This document shows positions 12,481 to 15,165 of a stretch of 15,165 nucleotides of DNA, in pieces. Both the position numbers and the translations under genes were made by a program. The notes under the pieces were generated by a model that was not told where the DNA came from, did not search any database, and saw nothing but the letters and a program-made list of their open reading frames with translations. The stretch is taken from contig DASQNU010000254.1 of NCBI GenBank assembly GCA_035644815.1, positions 1 to 15,165 on the forward strand, read 5' to 3'. Source of the DNA: Brevibacillus_F sp035644815. GTDB taxonomy: Bacteria; Bacillota; Bacilli; Brevibacillales; Brevibacillaceae. Position 1 is the first letter of the stretch. The number at the start of each line of letters is the position of its first letter.

Positions 12481-12509
12481 CTGTTAATTGTCGAAATATA
12501 TGGTATACT
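12481..12509 (+). promoter_or_regulatory. Promoter of the HD-GYP-like gene with embedded Spo0A-box match
   Basis: CTGTTA (12481-12486), a 17-base spacer and TATACT (12504-12509) with TG at 12501-12502. The spacer holds TTGTCGAA (12488-12495), a perfect match to the core of the Spo0A box. A protein bound there would probably block this promoter. Confidence 0.5.
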
Positions 12510-12567
12510 CTACCTATTCCGTATGTAAACGCAAACATGAACCGACGTAAAGGTAGGGAACTTACGC

Positions 12568-13656
12568 ATGAAAAAACTGCATATACGTTCCGTGAAGCCG
12601 GGTGATGTCATCGCCAGAACGATTTTCCTTGAGAACGGAAACGTCCTTTTGGGAAGCGGCATGGAGCTTACTTCCCGGTATATTGATCGCTTAATTGACC
12701 TGGGGATTGACACGGTATACATCGAGGACAAGCATACCGAGGATATCATTCCAGAGGACGCGATCCGCGATGAGACGCGAAAACGTGCGGTAGAAAGCGT
12801 GTACCGCACCATGACGGGGTTAATTGACCAGCCTGTATTGGAAAGACGCTCTTCCCTTCCGAATCTAGGCAGTACATTTCGCAAAGTGTTCGGTGAGATT
12901 CTTGGCGACTTGAGCAGTCGCAAGGATATACTGGTCAGTTTGAGCCATCTGCATGTCGCAGACGGTTATTTTTTTCACCACGCCGTCAATGTCTCGATCC
13001 TGGCTGGCCTGATCGGCTTGGCAAAAGGATATAACCAGCACCAGCTGCTCGAGCTTGGGGTTGGCGCACTCCTGTTTGATATCGGAATGACCCAGGTCCC
13101 CAAAGAGCTATGGAATAAAAAGACCCAGCTTACCGATGAAGAACGCAAGCGAGTACAAAACCATACCGAAGATGGCTTTAACCTGCTCCGTGCCCAGCAC
13201 GATATTTCCTTGCTGTCCGCTCATTGTGCGCTTCAGCACCATGAGCGGTTTGACGGGACGGGTTACCCGCGGCAATTAACGGCGAGCGCCATCCATGAAT
13301 ACGCGCAAATCGTGGCCATCGCTGATGTGTATGACGCCCTGACGTCTCCTCGTCCTTTCCGTCACAGCTATTCGCCTAATGAAGCGACTGAGTTCCTGTT
13401 TGCTTCCGGCAACAGCCATTTCGATCATGAATTGATTAAACTGTTCCTGAATCATGTGGCTGTTTACCCGATTGCTTCTACCATTCTCTTGAGCACCGGG
13501 CATATTGGGGTTGTTTCGTCCATAGATTCCTTGGCTCCACACCGCCCCACGATCCGTGTCATTACAGAACCAGATGGCACACCCACTCGTTCCCCGTATG
13601 AAATCAATCTGCGGGCGAAAGAAAACATCAATCTCATCATTACCAAAACGCTGTAA
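12568..13656 (+). CDS. HD-GYP-related protein with altered HD dyad
   Basis: A 362-residue protein. An N-terminal segment (about 1-60) has the KPGDVIARTIFLENGNVLLGSG layout often found ahead of HD-GYP domains in Firmicutes, followed by a linker. The HD-GYP domain (about 120-310) has His137/His138, then LLFDIGMTQVP at 168-178, QNHTEDG with His199, HHERFDGTGYP at 224-234 and IADVYDALTS with Asp253. True HD-GYP phosphodiesterases, which degrade cyclic di-GMP, carry HDIGK. Here the His is Phe170 and the Lys is Met174, while the other metal ligands and the GYP loop remain. Activity may be lost or changed. The last 50 residues form an extra beta-rich tail. The start is ATG 12568, with AAAGGTAGGG at 12550-12559 upstream. 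It follows the RacA-like gene with its own promoter. Confidence 0.8.
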   Translation: MKKLHIRSVKPGDVIARTIFLENGNVLLGSGMELTSRYIDRLIDLGIDTVYIEDKHTEDIIPEDAIRDETRKRAVESVYRTMTGLIDQPVLERRSSLPNLGSTFRKVFGEILGDLSSRKDILVSLSHLHVADGYFFHHAVNVSILAGLIGLAKGYNQHQLLELGVGALLFDIGMTQVPKELWNKKTQLTDEERKRVQNHTEDGFNLLRAQHDISLLSAHCALQHHERFDGTGYPRQLTASAIHEYAQIVAIADVYDALTSPRPFRHSYSPNEATEFLFASGNSHFDHELIKLFLNHVAVYPIASTILLSTGHIGVVSSIDSLAPHRPTIRVITEPDGTPTRSPYEINLRAKENINLIITKTL

Positions 13657-13727
13657 TCTGCACTTCTTCTTTTTTTTCATGAGGCAAAAAACCTTTGCAA
13701 TATGCTATGATGTGAGTAACCAGTCAT

Positions 13728-13750
13728 GCCCCTTATCTGGGGGCTTTTTT
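13728..13750 (+). terminator. Terminator after the HD-GYP-like gene
   Basis: GCCCC (13728-13732) pairs with GGGGC (13740-13744), loop of 7, followed by TTTTTT. The stem is short but GC-rich with a good T run. It lies 72 bases after the stop codon, so it could equally be an attenuator in a transcript starting just upstream. Confidence 0.6.
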
Positions 13751-13751
13751 C

Positions 13752-13830
13752 GTCGATGGGAATCTACAAAATTCCGATCGACATAATTGCAGCTAAGGCT
13801 ACGCCAAACAATAGGCGTAGCCAAGTTTTT
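13752..13830 (+). promoter_or_regulatory. coaA leader with two stem-loops
   Basis: Stem 1 pairs GTCGAT+GGAAT (13752-13763) with ATTCC+ATCGAC (13771-13782), 11 pairs around one G-G mismatch. Stem 2 is a perfect 9-bp GGCTACGCC/GGCGTAGCC (13797-13805 with 13814-13822), followed by AAG and TTTTT (13826-13830). Stem 2 ends only 13 bases before the coaA ribosome binding site. It looks like a terminator or attenuator; no known riboswitch signature is seen. Confidence 0.4.
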
Positions 13831-13853
13831 CTAATGTGGAGGCTATTTACCAA

Positions 13854-14804
13854 ATGACGACAAACAGCTTTTCCCCTTATATTCATTTTACTCGCGAAGA
13901 ATGGAGACAGCTTCGTGCCTCTACTCCTTTGTCGCTTTCTGAAGCAGATGTGAAGCAGCTGCAGGGGATTAATGAACACTTGTCTCTCGATGAGATTTCC
14001 GATATTTATTTGCCATTATCCCGCTTGTTGAATTTATATGTGGAGGCAACCCAGGAATTGTACAAGGCCACTTCTACCTTTTTGGGGAGCAAAGCCGGAA
14101 AGGTGCCTTATGTCATCGGGATCGCCGGCAGTGTTGCGGTGGGCAAAAGTACAACCGCACGGATTCTGCAAGCATTGCTTTCCCAATGGCCGAATACCCC
14201 AAAGGTTGACCTGGTCACCACCGATGGCTTCCTTTACCCGAATCGAATCCTGGAGCAGCGTGGTTTGATGAAGCGCAAAGGTTTCCCGGAAAGCTACGAT
14301 ATCCGGAAGCTGATCCGTTTTTTGGCCGATGTGAAATCGGGTCGCACGAAAGCGGTTGCCCCGGTTTACTCACATTTGGCGTATGACATCGTGCCTGACG
14401 AGTTTCAAGTCGTTGAGCAGCCGGATATCGTCATTGTGGAAGGATTGAACGTTCTGCAGACCGCTTCGGCCGATGGTGCTTCTGCAAAAGGACCACGCGT
14501 CTATGTCTCGGATTTTTTTGATTTCTCCCTGTACGTGGATGCCAAAGAATCGGACATTACCCAATGGTACGTGGATCGATTCAAAATTTTGCGCAATACC
14601 GCATTCCAGAATCCGCTTTCTTATTTTCACCGGTATTCCTCGTTAACGGACGAAGAATCCAGCCAAACAGCGCTGCAGATCTGGTTTGACATCAATGCGG
14701 TCAACTTGCGCGAAAATATTCTTCCTACCAAAACACGCGCGCAACTCATCCTGGAGAAAGGCTCCAATCACCTCGTCTCCTCCATCAAGCTGCGCAAAAT
14801 ATAA
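13854..14804 (+). CDS. coaA: Type I pantothenate kinase CoaA
   Basis: A 316-residue enzyme that phosphorylates pantothenate with ATP, the first and usually controlling step of coenzyme A synthesis in the cytosol. The P-loop is GIAGSVAVGKST near residue 91, followed by TTDGFLYPN and KRKGFPESYD. APVYSHLAYD, then IVIVEGLNVLQ and VSDFFDFSLYVDA, are further CoaA stretches, and FQNPLSYFHRY and ENILPTKTRAQLIL complete the family pattern. Length equals that of E. coli and Bacillus CoaA. The start is ATG 13854; the ribosome binding site GTGGAGG is at 13836-13842 (11 bases), and the in-frame GTG at 13836 is that same site. The gene follows a leader with two hairpins. Type I enzymes are generally inhibited by CoA. 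Confidence 0.95.
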   Translation: MTTNSFSPYIHFTREEWRQLRASTPLSLSEADVKQLQGINEHLSLDEISDIYLPLSRLLNLYVEATQELYKATSTFLGSKAGKVPYVIGIAGSVAVGKSTTARILQALLSQWPNTPKVDLVTTDGFLYPNRILEQRGLMKRKGFPESYDIRKLIRFLADVKSGRTKAVAPVYSHLAYDIVPDEFQVVEQPDIVIVEGLNVLQTASADGASAKGPRVYVSDFFDFSLYVDAKESDITQWYVDRFKILRNTAFQNPLSYFHRYSSLTDEESSQTALQIWFDINAVNLRENILPTKTRAQLILEKGSNHLVSSIKLRKI

Positions 14805-14827
14805 ACGGTGCGTTAGGCAGACAAAGG

Positions 14828-14856
14828 TTGTTGCCATGAACGGATTTCAGTATGAT
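14828..14856 (+). promoter_or_regulatory. Promoter of the last gene
   Basis: TTGTTG (14828-14833), a 17-base spacer and TATGAT (14851-14856). The predicted start near 14863 leaves a short leader containing the ribosome binding site. No terminator separates this from coaA, so both modes of expression are possible. Confidence 0.4.
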
Positions 14857-14878
14857 GGTAACGAGGAGGGGTGTCGAT

Positions 14879-15165
14879 ATGGCGAAACAATTCGTTGTCG
14901 AAGCCGTCATGCTGGCGATATATGGGGAATTAATGACCCCCGCTCATCCTGTGGAGTATCTCATTCCCATCACCACGGTCTATGAATTAGAGGAATTAAT
15001 CCACTTGCCCGAGCCGATCATGCTCGATCCGGATGATGATAAGCATGTACGAAAAATCATGAAAGAAATGATTCAGTTTTTCCAAGATCCGTTTACCCGC
15101 AAAAAATGCGAGAAGCATCTCATCGCACCGATGTCTACGGTATCCTTGCCATTTCAGCACGGGGT
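14879..15165 (+). CDS. Conserved protein of unknown function, N-terminal part, cut by window edge
   Basis: The reading frame begins at ATG 14879, with GAGGAGGG at 14863-14870 about 8 bases upstream, and stays open for 95 codons to the end. The peptide starts MAKQFVVEAVMLAIYGELM, then HPVEYLIPITTVYELEELI, followed by an acidic DPDDDKHVRKIM, then FFQDPFTRKKCEKHL. I recall similar Bacillales proteins of about 170-200 residues, sometimes loosely labelled ADP-heptose synthase. Nothing visible here (no Rossmann or kinase motif) supports such an activity, so the function is left open. No signal peptide or membrane helix is visible. It lies 74 bases downstream of coaA on the same strand. Confidence 0.7.
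   Translation, partial: MAKQFVVEAVMLAIYGELMTPAHPVEYLIPITTVYELEELIHLPEPIMLDPDDDKHVRKIMKEMIQFFQDPFTRKKCEKHLIAPMSTVSLPFQHG

Noticed and set aside
14686..14985. 99-codon frame spanning the end of coaA
   Set aside because: It overlaps coaA and the start of the next gene in other frames and has no ribosome binding site.
1..15165. Mobile element, CRISPR array, tRNA or rRNA
   Set aside because: No transposase, integrase, direct-repeat array, cloverleaf or rRNA-like stretch was seen; base composition appears even across the window by eye.

Overview
The window looks like chromosomal housekeeping DNA from a low-to-mid-GC spore-forming Firmicute, most likely Paenibacillaceae of the Brevibacillus type (inference). 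The signs are strong AGGAGG-type ribosome binding sites, several GTG/TTG starts, extended -10 promoters, U-tract hairpin terminators, Bacillus-type FabI, type I pantothenate kinase (CoaA), and yjcF/yjcG/yjcH/yjcD-like genes. I see no insertion sequence, phage gene, tRNA, rRNA or CRISPR array.

Layout. 1-179 (-): start of a phosphatidylglycerophosphatase A-like gene that runs off the left edge. 379-2467 (+): a YjcH-like esterase, a YjcG-type 2H phosphoesterase and a YjcF-type GNAT acetyltransferase, with an unlisted 48-residue membrane peptide on the opposite strand between the first two. 2514-3359 (-): a PHP-domain phosphoesterase, divergent from a small YugN-like protein (3453-3815, +). 3812-5387 (-): a YitT-family membrane protein followed by a metallo-beta-lactamase-fold hydrolase. 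5682-7037 (+): a CNNM/CorC (hemolysin-family) membrane protein. 7241-9538 (+): a UvrD/Rep-type helicase with an N-terminal Cys/His cluster (YjcD-like). 9461-9634 (-): a possible 57-residue gene whose ribosome binding site lies inside the fabI terminator hairpin. 9700-10476 (-): fabI. 10592-10768 (-): a 58-residue acidic protein. 10834-11571 (-): a ZIP metal transporter. 11853-12476 (+): a RacA-like MerR-type HTH/coiled-coil protein. 12568-13656 (+): an HD-GYP-related protein with an altered HD dyad. 13854-14804 (+): coaA. 14879 to the right edge (+): a conserved protein of unknown function.

How the genes relate. As I remember the B. subtilis map, fabI (yjbW), yjcD and yjcF-G-H lie close together, so this window seems to keep pieces of that neighbourhood with other genes inserted (established knowledge from memory plus inference). 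The most interesting regulatory stretch is 11680-12510. It carries TGTCGA-type repeats at exact 40-bp steps ahead of the RacA-like gene and a TTGTCGAA match to the Spo0A box inside the promoter of the HD-GYP-like gene, suggesting both respond to sporulation onset. No wholly new multi-gene system is evident. The novelties are local: two enzymes with altered catalytic motifs, two or three small genes, and several structured leaders.
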